Notes under the pieces: generated by a model
Database searches by the model: none
Seen by the model: only the letters and a program-made list of their open reading frames with translations
What the model was told of the DNA's origin: nothing
Source of the DNA: Streptomyces sp. H27-H1
Lineage (GTDB): Bacteria; Actinomycetota; Actinomycetes; Streptomycetales; Streptomycetaceae
NCBI RefSeq assembly: GCF_026627445.1
Contig: NZ_JAPNLJ010000015.1
Location: forward strand, 124,001-188,000
Reading direction: 5' to 3'
DNA length: 64,000 nucleotides
Translations under genes and position numbers: made by a program
Part shown: positions 16,830 to 24,348 of the stretch, in pieces
Numbering within the stretch: the stretch's first letter is position 1
Layout of the letters: each line of letters starts with the position of its first letter

Positions 16830-17357
16830 ATGATGACGGGCACGCCGGACACCCGGCTGATCGTATTGCGCGGCAACTCCGCTTCGGGCAAGTCCTCCGT
16901 CGCCGAGGGCATCCGCGACCGACACGGCCGGGGGGTCGCGCTCGTGGGCCAGGACAACCTCCGTCGCGTCGTCCTGAAGGAGCGGGACACGCCCGGTGCG
17001 GCGAACATCGGGCTCATCGGCAGCGTGGCGCGCTACGCCCTGGACCACGGATTCCACGTGATCGTCGAGGGGATCCTCTACGCGGACCGCTACGGCCCCA
17101 TGCTCGACGCCCTGCGCCGGGCCCACCGCGGGCGGACCCACTTCTACTACCTGGACGTGCCCTTCGAGGAGACCCTCCGACGGCACGAGGGCAAGCCGCA
17201 GACCGACGAATACGGCGAGGAACAGCTGCGCGAGTGGTACCGGCCGCTCGACCTGCTGTCCGGCGACTGGGAGAGCGTCATCGAGGCCGAGCACTCGCTG
17301 GAGGACACCGTCATTCGGGTCATGGCCGAGACCGGTCTGGTCGCCGGGCCGGCGTAG
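16830..17357 (+). CDS. P-loop kinase-like ATPase
   Basis: 175 aa; ATG 16830 and 16833 are both possible. Starts MMTGTPDTRLIVLRGNSASGKSS with Walker A GNSASGKS at about 15-22, then VALVGQDNLRRVVLKE and VIVEGILYADRY, YYLDVPFEETLRRH and a LID-like basic segment. The pattern resembles small-molecule kinases such as chloramphenicol phosphotransferase-like and gluconate kinase-like enzymes. Substrate unknown, cytosolic. It converges on the TetR gene. Confidence 0.8.
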   Translation: MMTGTPDTRLIVLRGNSASGKSSVAEGIRDRHGRGVALVGQDNLRRVVLKERDTPGAANIGLIGSVARYALDHGFHVIVEGILYADRYGPMLDALRRAHRGRTHFYYLDVPFEETLRRHEGKPQTDEYGEEQLREWYRPLDLLSGDWESVIEAEHSLEDTVIRVMAETGLVAGPA

Positions 17358-17371
17358 CCGGTACCCATAGG

Positions 17372-17394
17372 CGGGCGGGGGGTCACCCCGCCCG
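17372..17394. terminator. Hairpin between convergent genes; TetR stop codon lies in the loop
   Basis: CGGGCGGGG-GGTCA-CCCCGCCCG: a 9-bp perfect stem whose 5-base loop contains the reverse-strand TGA of the TetR gene (17383-17385). It can terminate the kinase transcript. Confidence 0.7.
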
Positions 17395-18009
17395 GTGCAG
17401 CGCGATGAGGAGCAGCCAGATCCGGTCCGCCAGCTCGGCCGGGTCCGCCAGGTCGGCGGGAAGTCCGCCGTGCAGCCAGTCCGCGAGCACGGCGGTGAAC
17501 GTGGCGGCCACGGCCGAGGCCACCAGCTCGGGGCGCGGAGCGCCCACCGCGGCGCGTTCGGCCAGGCTGCGAGCGCGCAGCTCCCGGTGCAGGCGCTCGC
17601 CGAGCGGGCCACCGCCGCCCGGCAGCAGCAGGGTGCGGTAGAGCGGGGCCCGGCCGGCGGCGCCGCCGAGGAAGGTGGCCAGCGCGGCCGGGGGGCGGGC
17701 CGGGGGGAGCGCCGACGGGTCCGTCTGCCAGGCGTGCAGGGCATCGACCGCCGCGTGCACGACGTCGGCGCACGCGTCCACCGCCAGCGCGGTGAGGTCC
17801 TCGTAGTGCAGGTAGAACGTGGCCCGGCCCACTCCCGCCCGCCGCACCACCGCCGAGACGCTGACCTCGGCGAGCGGCCGGTCCGCGCACTCGGCGAGGA
17901 GACTCGCGCGCAGCCGGGCCTTGGTGCGGGCGGTCCGCGGGTCGGTGCGGGCATCTCCGGGGGAGGCGGCCCCGGCGGTCGGCCGGGCGTGCTGTTCGCC
18001 GGAGGTCAT
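17383..18009 (-). CDS. TetR family transcriptional regulator
   Basis: 208 aa. ATG 18009 overlaps the stop of the DUF1304 gene as ATGA. The N-terminal helix-turn-helix is clear (RLRASLLAECADRPLAEVSV, SAVVRRAGVGRATFYLHYED). The C-terminal ligand domain ends DRIWLLLIALHRAG. Likely a repressor responding to a small molecule. Coupling to DUF1304 suggests it controls its own operon. Confidence 0.88.
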   Translation of the reverse strand: MTSGEQHARPTAGAASPGDARTDPRTARTKARLRASLLAECADRPLAEVSVSAVVRRAGVGRATFYLHYEDLTALAVDACADVVHAAVDALHAWQTDPSALPPARPPAALATFLGGAAGRAPLYRTLLLPGGGGPLGERLHRELRARSLAERAAVGAPRPELVASAVAATFTAVLADWLHGGLPADLADPAELADRIWLLLIALHRAG

Positions 18010-18359
18010 CCGGCGAGCAGGGCCGCGCCCAGGGCGAGGGCGCCCGGCAGGGCCTGCGCGACGAGGATGCGGCGGTTGGCGGTCGCGGCCCCGTACACGC
18101 CGGCGACGATCACGCAGACGAGGAAGAAGATCTGCGTGGCGAGGGAGTCGATGACGAGCGACCAGACCAGGCCGGCGGCGAGGAACCCGTTGTAGAGGCC
18201 CTGGTTGGCGGCGAGCGGGGCGGTCAGGCGGGCCGTGTCGGCGTCGAACCCGGACAGCGCGCGGCCGGGCGGACGCTGCCACAGGAACATCTCCAGGACC
18301 AGGAAGTACGCGTGCAGCGCGGCGACGAGGCCGATGAGGATCATTGCGACCGTGTGCAC
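18006..18359 (-). CDS. DUF1304 family membrane protein
   Basis: 117 aa from GTG 18359, chosen because GGGAGG stands 5 bases before it and the family normally begins at the first helix (MILIGLVAALHAYFLVLEMFLW). Four membrane segments are evident, with the family motif YFLVLEMFLW followed by NQGLYNGFLAAGLVWSL. Function of the family is unknown. It is the first gene of a two-gene operon with the TetR regulator (4-bp overlap). Confidence 0.85.
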   Translation of the reverse strand: MHTVAMILIGLVAALHAYFLVLEMFLWQRPPGRALSGFDADTARLTAPLAANQGLYNGFLAAGLVWSLVIDSLATQIFFLVCVIVAGVYGAATANRRILVAQALPGALALGAALLAG

Positions 18360-18471
18360 GGCCACCTCCCGAGGGGCGGGGTGAGCGAAGAGCGGTCCCT
18401 TCGACTTCCTGGACAACTGTACAGGAAGTCCGGTCGCATCCGGCGGCCCGCGGCGCGGCTACGCTGACCGC

Positions 18472-19497
18472 ATGACTGCGCTCGTATATGAAGACTTCGC
18501 CCCCGGACGCCACCGCGAGGCCACGCTGATCCGGCACGCGCTCGGCAGCGTGCACGACGAAGCCCTGGTCGCGGGCCTGGCGGGCGGCATCGGCTTCATG
18601 TACTTCGTGTTCGAGTACGCCGGCCGGCCGCCGATGCCGACGATCGTCGCCCAGGCCCACCCCGACCCCTGGGTCCAGGTCGCCCTCGGTCGCCTGCGCA
18701 TCCCGTACGAGGCCACGCGCAGCGCCAAGCCCCGCTGGCACCGGGTCGAGGCCGCGCTCGACGCCGGGGCCCCGGTGTTCTGCACCGTCGACCGGACCGC
18801 CCTGCCCTGGCACGGCCCGGCCCCGATGGCCGAACTGGCCGCCGCCGACCCGTACGTGGTGGTCGTCGTCGGTTACGAAGGGGACATCTACTACGTCGAG
18901 GACGGGGCGGGCCGCGCGAAGGCCCCGTACCCGATCGGCCGCGAGCAGTTCGGCGCGGCGTGGTCCGGACACAAGAAGGGCCGCCACCAGATGGTGGTGA
19001 CCACCGGGAAGCCCGCCGGTGAGCCCGACCTGGAAGCGGCGATCGCCGCTACGGTCTCCCGCCTCACCGGGCCGGTGCTGGGCAACCACTTCGACGTCAA
19101 CTTCGGCTTCTCCGGCATGGAGAAGTTCGCCGCGCAGCTGCGCGACACCACCACCAAGACGGGCTGGGAGCGCCGCTTCGCGAGCCCCGAGGCCTTCGCT
19201 CTCGGCACGCGCAGGCTGTACGCCTGCCTGGAGGAGGAGTGGACCGCCCCGGGCGCCACCCGGCCCCTGTACGCGGACTTCCTCGACCTCGCCGGGCACG
19301 GGGACGCGGCCGAGCTCTTCCGGGACTCCGGACGGCAGTGGTCGCAGCTCGCGGAGCTGGCCCGCGCGGCGGACCCCGAGGCGGACGCGGCGGGGCGCCG
19401 GGCGCTCTTCGACGCCTGCGCGGACCTCGTGGACGGGGCCCTGGTGCTGGAGCGGCAGGCGGTCGGACTGCTGCCGCAGGCGGCGCCCGCCGAGTGA
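18472..19497 (+). CDS. BtrH N-terminal domain / DUF4872 protein
   Basis: 341 aa. The N-terminal half resembles the BtrH fold, a papain-like acyltransferase of butirosin biosynthesis (HCxGS-type proteins): LIRHALGSVHDEALVAGLAGGIG, PYVVVVVGYEGDIYYVEDGAG. Here the usual His-Cys at the start of the fold reads RHALGS, so the nucleophilic Cys appears to be replaced. The C-terminal half (FGFSGMEKFAAQLRDTTT, KTGWERRF) matches DUF4872. Possibly an inactive or altered acyltransferase or peptidase. It diverges from DUF1304. Confidence 0.7.
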   Translation: MTALVYEDFAPGRHREATLIRHALGSVHDEALVAGLAGGIGFMYFVFEYAGRPPMPTIVAQAHPDPWVQVALGRLRIPYEATRSAKPRWHRVEAALDAGAPVFCTVDRTALPWHGPAPMAELAAADPYVVVVVGYEGDIYYVEDGAGRAKAPYPIGREQFGAAWSGHKKGRHQMVVTTGKPAGEPDLEAAIAATVSRLTGPVLGNHFDVNFGFSGMEKFAAQLRDTTTKTGWERRFASPEAFALGTRRLYACLEEEWTAPGATRPLYADFLDLAGHGDAAELFRDSGRQWSQLAELARAADPEADAAGRRALFDACADLVDGALVLERQAVGLLPQAAPAE

Positions 19498-19520
19498 CCC
19501 ACGGGGCGGGCCGGTGACTC

Positions 19521-19607
19521 TTGCAACCGGCGGGGACCGCGTCAAAAGTTGAGTCGCGCCTGGACGAGGCCCGGCTCCAACGGCTCGGCGACCTGACCGG
19601 GAAGTGA
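19521..19607 (+). other. Short coding-like remnant
   Basis: A 28-codon frame (TTG 19521 to TGA 19605-19607) encodes a Lys/Arg/Glu/Leu-rich stretch ending RLQRLGDLTGK. It has the codon bias of a real Streptomyces protein tail but no start signal. It may be the 3' remnant of a lost gene or a small peptide gene. Confidence 0.25.
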
Positions 19608-19616
19608 CGAGCGCCC

Positions 19617-19868
19617 TCAGCCCTCGTCGACTGTGACCGCCGACACCGGGCAGGCGCGCGCGGCCTCCCGCAGCAGCGGACTGCCACCGCCGTCCTCGAA
19701 GCCCGGCAGCACCGCGCCGAAGCCGTCCTCGTCCTGGGTGAAGACGCCCGGCGCGGTCAGGGCGCACTGCCCGGCCCCGATGCAGACGTCCGTGTCCACG
19801 GAGACCCGGGCGGCGGGCGGCGGCGTGGGTGCGGGTGCGGGCGTGGGCGCGGGGCTCACCGGGCTCAC
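19617..19868 (-). CDS. 3Fe-4S ferredoxin, P450 redox partner
   Basis: 83 aa from GTG 19868, which overlaps the P450 stop as GTGA (a second GTG 9 bases on is also possible). After a Pro/Ala-rich head the core reads VSVDTDVCIGAGQCALTAPGVF and ARACPVSAV: three cluster ligands in a C-x5-C ... CP pattern with the fourth Cys missing, as in 3Fe-4S ferredoxins that feed electrons to bacterial P450s. The coupled position directly after the P450 supports this role. Confidence 0.92.
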   Translation of the reverse strand: MSPVSPAPTPAPAPTPPPAARVSVDTDVCIGAGQCALTAPGVFTQDEDGFGAVLPGFEDGGGSPLLREAARACPVSAVTVDEG

Positions 19869-21055
19869 CACGCCACGGGGAGTTCGAGCATGCCCTGGAC
19901 GGTGTCCCCGGGCTTGAACGGGATCCGGTCCGGTTCGTCCGCCAGCCGCAGCTCCGGCAGTCGTTCGAAGAGGGTGCCGAGCGCGATCTCCATCTCGGCG
20001 CGGGCCAGGTTCTGGCCGAGGCACTGGTGGATGCCGAAACCGAACGCCAGGTGGTGCCGGGCCGGCCGGTGCCAGTCCAGGGTGTCGGGCTCCTTGAAGA
20101 CGGCCCCGTCACGGTTGATCACGGAGGTGGAGAAGATCACCCCGTCGTCGGCGCGGACGGTCACCCCGCCGATCTCGATGTCCTCGGTCGCCACCCGGAG
20201 CATTCCGTCCGCGATCGACAGGAAACGCATCAGCTCCTCCACGGCCGACGGCAGCAGGGCCGGATCGGCGTGCAGCTCGGCCAGCTGCTCGGGGTGGCTG
20301 AGCAGGGTGAACGTACCGAGCGAGATCATGTTGGCCGTGGTCTCGTGCCCCGCGATGAGCAGGATGGCGGCCAGCGAGACCAGCTCCTCGACATCGGTCT
20401 CGCCGGTCTCCAGGCGCCGGGCGATCAGCTCGTCGAGCAGCCCCTCGCCCGGGTGCTCGCGCTTGTGGCCGATAAGCGCGCGCAGGTAGCCGTTGAGCTG
20501 GTCGCGGGCGTCTTCGACGTCGGCGGGTTCCGGGCCGCGCAGCAGGCGCCGGGACTGGCTCTCGAAGAACTCGTGGTCCGCGTACGGGACTCCGAGCAGC
20601 GCGCAGATCACCATCGACGGCACCGGCAGGGCGAAGGCGCCGACCAGTTCCGCGCGGGGCCCGGCCGCGACCATCGCGTCGATCAGCCGGTCCACGGTCT
20701 CCTGGATCCGGGGGCGCAGGGCCGCGGTGCGCCCGAGTGAGAAGCTCGGGATCAGCATCCGGCGCTGGGTGTTGTGGACGGGATCGTCGACGCCGAGCAG
20801 GGCGGCGCGCTGGTTGCGCAGGCCCTTGAAGCGCCTGGTGGGGGCGGGGAAGGAGAGGTTCTGCCGGTCGGCGGAGAGCCGGCCGTCGGAGAGCAGGGCG
20901 CGCGCCTCGGCGTGCCCGGAGACGACCCACACGGAGCGGCCGTCGAAGAGGGTGACCCGGGAGAGCGGCCGGCCCGTCCGCAGCGGCTCGTAGGCCGCCG
21001 GCGGGTGGTAGGGGCAGGTCCGGTCCTGGGGGAAGGCAATGGTCTTCTCGGACAT
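19865..21055 (-). CDS. Cytochrome P450 (CYP105-like)
   Basis: 396 aa, normal for soluble bacterial P450s. ATG 21055 follows GAGGTGC. Key motifs are intact: I-helix oxygen-binding AGHETTAN, the ExxR helix (EELMR), and the heme loop FGFGIHQCLGQNLARAE with the proximal Cys. DGMLRVATEDIEIGG is typical of the CYP105/CYP107 group. It hydroxylates a small lipophilic substrate with electrons from the coupled ferredoxin. Substrate unknown; no neighbouring biosynthetic core enzyme identifies it. Confidence 0.93.
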   Translation of the reverse strand: MSEKTIAFPQDRTCPYHPPAAYEPLRTGRPLSRVTLFDGRSVWVVSGHAEARALLSDGRLSADRQNLSFPAPTRRFKGLRNQRAALLGVDDPVHNTQRRMLIPSFSLGRTAALRPRIQETVDRLIDAMVAAGPRAELVGAFALPVPSMVICALLGVPYADHEFFESQSRRLLRGPEPADVEDARDQLNGYLRALIGHKREHPGEGLLDELIARRLETGETDVEELVSLAAILLIAGHETTANMISLGTFTLLSHPEQLAELHADPALLPSAVEELMRFLSIADGMLRVATEDIEIGGVTVRADDGVIFSTSVINRDGAVFKEPDTLDWHRPARHHLAFGFGIHQCLGQNLARAEMEIALGTLFERLPELRLADEPDRIPFKPGDTVQGMLELPVAW

Positions 21056-21246
21056 ACAGCACCTCGCACGCGATGGTTCCGTTTCGCCGGGACCCATTAC
21101 ATGCCTAAGGCACCTATCCGATCCATGTGACTTTCGGCCAGATCGCTCGTCTTCGCCCGGATGGCCCAGCGAGCCCGTGGAGGGGTCGCGGGGGAAGGCG
21201 GCCGAGGCACCCGGAGCAGCCCCCAGGGAGGCGCGCGGTGAGGCTC

Positions 21247-21585
21247 TCAGACATGCGCGTCGAGGAGCACCCGGAACTCATCGGCCGTCACCGGTCCGGC
21301 CAAGGAGGCCAGTACCCCGCCGTCCGCGATGAGGACGGCGGTCGGGGCCCCGGTTACCTCGTAGCGCTTGGTCTGTCCGGGGCAGCGGGTGATGTCCACG
21401 CGTACCGCCGTCAGCCGGGTCCCGTACTCCTGCGCCAGTGCGGCGACGACCGCGTCCATCGCGCGACAGGGCTCCAGGGCCTTCGGCCAGCTCCCGCAGA
21501 AGTAGGCGAGCACCGGCCCGTCCGTCATGCCGAGGATGAAATCGAACTCCTCGTCCTCCAGTGGCTGGTGTACCAGACGCGCCAT
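21247..21585 (-). CDS. Thioredoxin-fold protein with a degenerate active site
   Basis: 112 aa, thioredoxin length; ATG 21585 follows GGAG. Fold landmarks: PVLAYFCGSWPKALEPCRAMDAVV at the active site, VRVDITRCPGQTKRYEVTGAPTAVLI with the cis-Pro, and a C-terminal helix. The canonical WCGPC is replaced by SWPKALEPC: the second Cys remains, the first is absent, although a Cys lies 10 residues earlier. It is unlikely to be a normal dithiol reductase. Confidence 0.75.
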   Translation of the reverse strand: MARLVHQPLEDEEFDFILGMTDGPVLAYFCGSWPKALEPCRAMDAVVAALAQEYGTRLTAVRVDITRCPGQTKRYEVTGAPTAVLIADGGVLASLAGPVTADEFRVLLDAHV

Positions 21586-21742
21586 GGATGGTGCTCCGCT
21601 TCGTGTGCCGTGCGATCCGAACGGCACCCATCATCGCCGCTCGGCCGTCTCTTTCGGATCGTGCCAGGGCCCGCGGGACCTGGCACCGGCGGTACGCGCC
21701 GCCGCCGGGGCATTGTCAGTGCCGTCTGTGAAGCTGACCGGT

Positions 21743-22012
21743 ATGGACGACAGGATGCTCCGGCGCCGGGTCTACGGCGCCGACCACGACGACCCCGACC
21801 CGGGTCCGCTCCCGGGACACGCCTACGGAGAGCTCGTCGGCGGCCCCCTCGACGGGTTGCTGCTCGACATCACGGGCTGGAGCGGTCCCCAGCTCGCGGA
21901 AGAGGCCCGTCTCCCCACGGAGATAGGGCGCTACGGACCCGGCGGCCGGACCCACTACCGCCGCCGCGCCGCCGATCCCGGCCACTGGGACTGGACGGGC
22001 GACAGCCGCTGA
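21743..22012 (+). CDS. Small hypothetical protein
   Basis: 89 aa from ATG 21743. Charged, Asp/Arg/Gly-rich, with a central motif GELVGGPLDGLLLDITGWS and an aromatic C-terminus (RYGPGGRTHYRRR, HWDWTG). This matches a class of short soluble Streptomyces proteins without known function. Its stop is followed by a GC hairpin shared with the convergent DoxX gene. Confidence 0.6.
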   Translation: MDDRMLRRRVYGADHDDPDPGPLPGHAYGELVGGPLDGLLLDITGWSGPQLAEEARLPTEIGRYGPGGRTHYRRRAADPGHWDWTGDSR

Positions 22013-22039
22013 CTCGCGCGGGGGGACAGGGACACCCTG

Positions 22040-22058
22040 CCCGGGCGCCCCGCCCGGG
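22040..22058. terminator. Hairpin between convergent genes
   Basis: CCCGGGCG-CCC-CGCCCGGG, a perfect 8-bp stem with a 3-base loop, midway between the stop codons of the small hypothetical gene and the DoxX gene. Confidence 0.65.
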
Positions 22059-22063
22059 TGGCC

Positions 22064-22438
22064 TCAGCCCGCCGCGTTCCGCCCGACCTTGCGGGCCCAC
22101 AGCACCAGCGGGACCTGGAGGGGCAGCCGCCCCAGCGCCACGGCCCGCAAGGCGGGGGAGCGGTGGCGGGCGTCGGCGGCCATCTTGACGTTCGCGGGGA
22201 ACACGCCGACGAAGAACGCCGCCGTCGCCAGCGCCGCGACCCGGCGGGTGCGCGGATGGGCGACCCCGACCGCGAGTGCAAGCTCCGCCGCGCCGCTCAC
22301 GTACGTCCACTGGCGCGGGCTGCCCGGCAGCGAGCGCGGCACGATCGCGTCGAACTGCTTCGGCACGGCGACGTGTGCCACCGCCGCACCGGCCAGCAGG
22401 CCGGCGAGCAGGAGCGGTGAGGAAGGTATGCGCGGCAT
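22064..22438 (-). CDS. DoxX family membrane protein
   Basis: 124 aa with four hydrophobic segments: LLLAGLLAGAAVAHVAV, WTYVSGAAELALAVGVA, AALATAAFFVGVFPANVK and LPLQVPLVLWARK. The order and the phrase GAAELALAVG fit the DoxX/MauE-like family of small integral membrane proteins, whose members are linked to redox or thiol stress but lack a defined activity. ATG 22438 follows a GGA-rich stretch. Confidence 0.75.
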   Translation of the reverse strand: MPRIPSSPLLLAGLLAGAAVAHVAVPKQFDAIVPRSLPGSPRQWTYVSGAAELALAVGVAHPRTRRVAALATAAFFVGVFPANVKMAADARHRSPALRAVALGRLPLQVPLVLWARKVGRNAAG

Positions 22439-22642
22439 GGGGAGATCCTCTCGAGGGGGCCCGGGTCCGGCGATCCTACTCGCCAGTAGCCCGGTGTGGG
22501 GCGGTGCCGGAATCCGCGCCGCCGCGCGCGTCCCGGAAGTCCCCCAAGATTTTTCCGGGAAGCTGTCGATCCCGGCGTCTCCCGTTCGACGCAGGAGTGA
22601 GAGGCGGGGAGGGTCCCCGTCCTCCACCACCGAGGAGTCACC

Positions 22643-23002
22643 ATGCCGCGCTTCCTTTCGATGATCCGCATCGACGAGCAGAGCCTCACCCCCGACACCC
22701 CCTTCCCCGCCGACTTCGAGCAGCGCATGGGCGCGCTGATGGAGGAGATCACCAAGGCCGGGGTCATGCTCGACACCGCCGGACTCCTCCCCACCTCCGA
22801 GGGGACCAGGGTCACCTGGTCCGGCGGCAGGCTCAGCTACACCGACGGGCCCTTCACCGAGACCAAGGAGGTCATCGGCGGGTACGCCCTCATGCAGTGC
22901 AAGGACAAGGACGAGGCGCTGGAGTGGACCAAGCGCTTCCTGGAGACCCACCCCGAGAACTGGACCGTCGGAGCCGAACTCCGCCAGCTCGCCGAGGGCT
23001 GA
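22643..23002 (+). CDS. YCII-related DGPF-domain protein
   Basis: 119 aa; ribosome site GAGGAG 6 bases before ATG 22643. It contains the signature YTDGPFTETKEVIGGYALM of DGPF/YCII proteins, then DEALEWTKRFLETHP. It is directly followed (56 bp) by an ECF sigma factor with a long C-terminal extension; this pairing is characteristic of the ECF42 group, whose members control adjacent DGPF genes. The protein's own activity is unknown. Confidence 0.88.
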   Translation: MPRFLSMIRIDEQSLTPDTPFPADFEQRMGALMEEITKAGVMLDTAGLLPTSEGTRVTWSGGRLSYTDGPFTETKEVIGGYALMQCKDKDEALEWTKRFLETHPENWTVGAELRQLAEG

Positions 23003-23058
23003 CCGCCCGATCCGCTCCGCGCACCGTTTGCCCTGCCGCGTCACGGCTGCTCTGATGG

Positions 23059-24294
23059 GTGGCCGTGACGGCAGTGAGTACGACCCGAGCGGTCGAAGCG
23101 GTGTTCAGGATCGAATCGGCGCGGATCATCGCGGGCGTCGCCCGGATCGTGCGCGACGTCGGCATCGCGGAGGAGATCACCCAGGACGCGCTGGTCGCGG
23201 CGCTGGAGCAGTGGCCGCAATCCGGCGTGCCCGACAAGCCGGGAGCCTGGCTGATGGCCACAGCCAAACACCGGGCCGTCGACCTCGTCCGCCGCAAGGA
23301 GACCTACGCGCGCAAGCTCGCCGAGGTCGGCCGGTCGCTGGAGGACGCGGCGCCGCCCGCCGAACCGACGGCCCCCGAGGACATCGACGACGACCTGCTG
23401 CGCCTGATCTTCACCGCCTGTCATCCCGTCCTCGCCACGGAAGCCCGGATCGCACTCACCCTGCGCCTGATGGGAGGCCTGACCACCCAGGAGATCGCCC
23501 GCGCCTTCCTGTCCACCGAGCCCACCGTCGCCCAGCGCATCGTCCGGGCGAAGCGGGCGCTGGCCAAGGCGGGGGTGCCCTTCGAGGTCCCGTACGGCTC
23601 CGACCGCGAGGAGCGCCTCGGCTCCGTCCTGGAGGTCATCTACCTGGTCTTCAACGAGGGCTACTCGGCGACCGCCGGCGACGACCTCGTACGCCCCGCC
23701 CTGTGCGAGGACGCACTTCGCCTCGCCCGGGTCCTGGCCGGGCTGATGCCCAAGGAGCCCGAGGTGCACGGCCTGGCGGCTCTGCTGGAGTTCCAGGCCT
23801 CGCGGATCGCCACCCGCACCGGCCCGGACGGGGAGCCGGTGCTGCTCGCGGACCAGAACCGGTCCAGGTGGAACCGCCTGCTGATCCGGCGCGGGGTCGA
23901 AGCCCTGAACCGGGCGGGCGCCGGCCCCTACTCCCTGCAGGCCGCCATCGCCGGCTGTCACGCCGACGCCGTCCGCTACGAGGACACCGACTGGCGGACG
24001 ATCGCCGCCCTGTACGGACGGCTCGTCCTGCTGATCCCGTCACCCGTGATCGAGCTCAACCGGGCCGTCGCCGTCTCGATGGCCGACGGCCCGGCGGCGG
24101 CGCTCCCCCTGGTGGACGCCCTGACCGCGGAACCGGCCCTGCGCTCCTACCATTTGCTGCCGAGCGTACGGGGCGACCTGCTGGAGCGGCTCGGCCGCCC
24201 GGCGGAGGCCCGCGCGGAGTTCGAACGCGCCGCCTCGCTCACGCGCAACGCCCGCGAGGAGACCCTGCTGCGCGAGCGCGCGGCCCGGCTCTGA
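23059..24294 (+). CDS. RNA polymerase ECF sigma factor, ECF42 type with C-terminal extension
   Basis: 411 aa, far longer than a plain ECF factor. Start is GTG 23059 or 23065; no strong ribosome site. Region sigma2 spans about 10-80 (AEEITQDALVAALEQWP, GAWLMATAKHRAVDLVRRKE) and sigma4 about 115-170 (ALTLRLMGGLTTQEIARAFL, AQRIVRAKRAL). The extension begins with YLVFNEGYSAT and continues as helical TPR-like repeats, as in ECF42/DUF6596 factors. No anti-sigma gene is adjacent, consistent with control through the extension. Confidence 0.9.
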   Translation: MAVTAVSTTRAVEAVFRIESARIIAGVARIVRDVGIAEEITQDALVAALEQWPQSGVPDKPGAWLMATAKHRAVDLVRRKETYARKLAEVGRSLEDAAPPAEPTAPEDIDDDLLRLIFTACHPVLATEARIALTLRLMGGLTTQEIARAFLSTEPTVAQRIVRAKRALAKAGVPFEVPYGSDREERLGSVLEVIYLVFNEGYSATAGDDLVRPALCEDALRLARVLAGLMPKEPEVHGLAALLEFQASRIATRTGPDGEPVLLADQNRSRWNRLLIRRGVEALNRAGAGPYSLQAAIAGCHADAVRYEDTDWRTIAALYGRLVLLIPSPVIELNRAVAVSMADGPAAALPLVDALTAEPALRSYHLLPSVRGDLLERLGRPAEARAEFERAASLTRNAREETLLRERAARL

Positions 24295-24348
24295 ACCCCT
24301 CGACGCCGCCACCGCCACCGGAGAGCCCGCCGGGCCGTGGAGCCGGCG

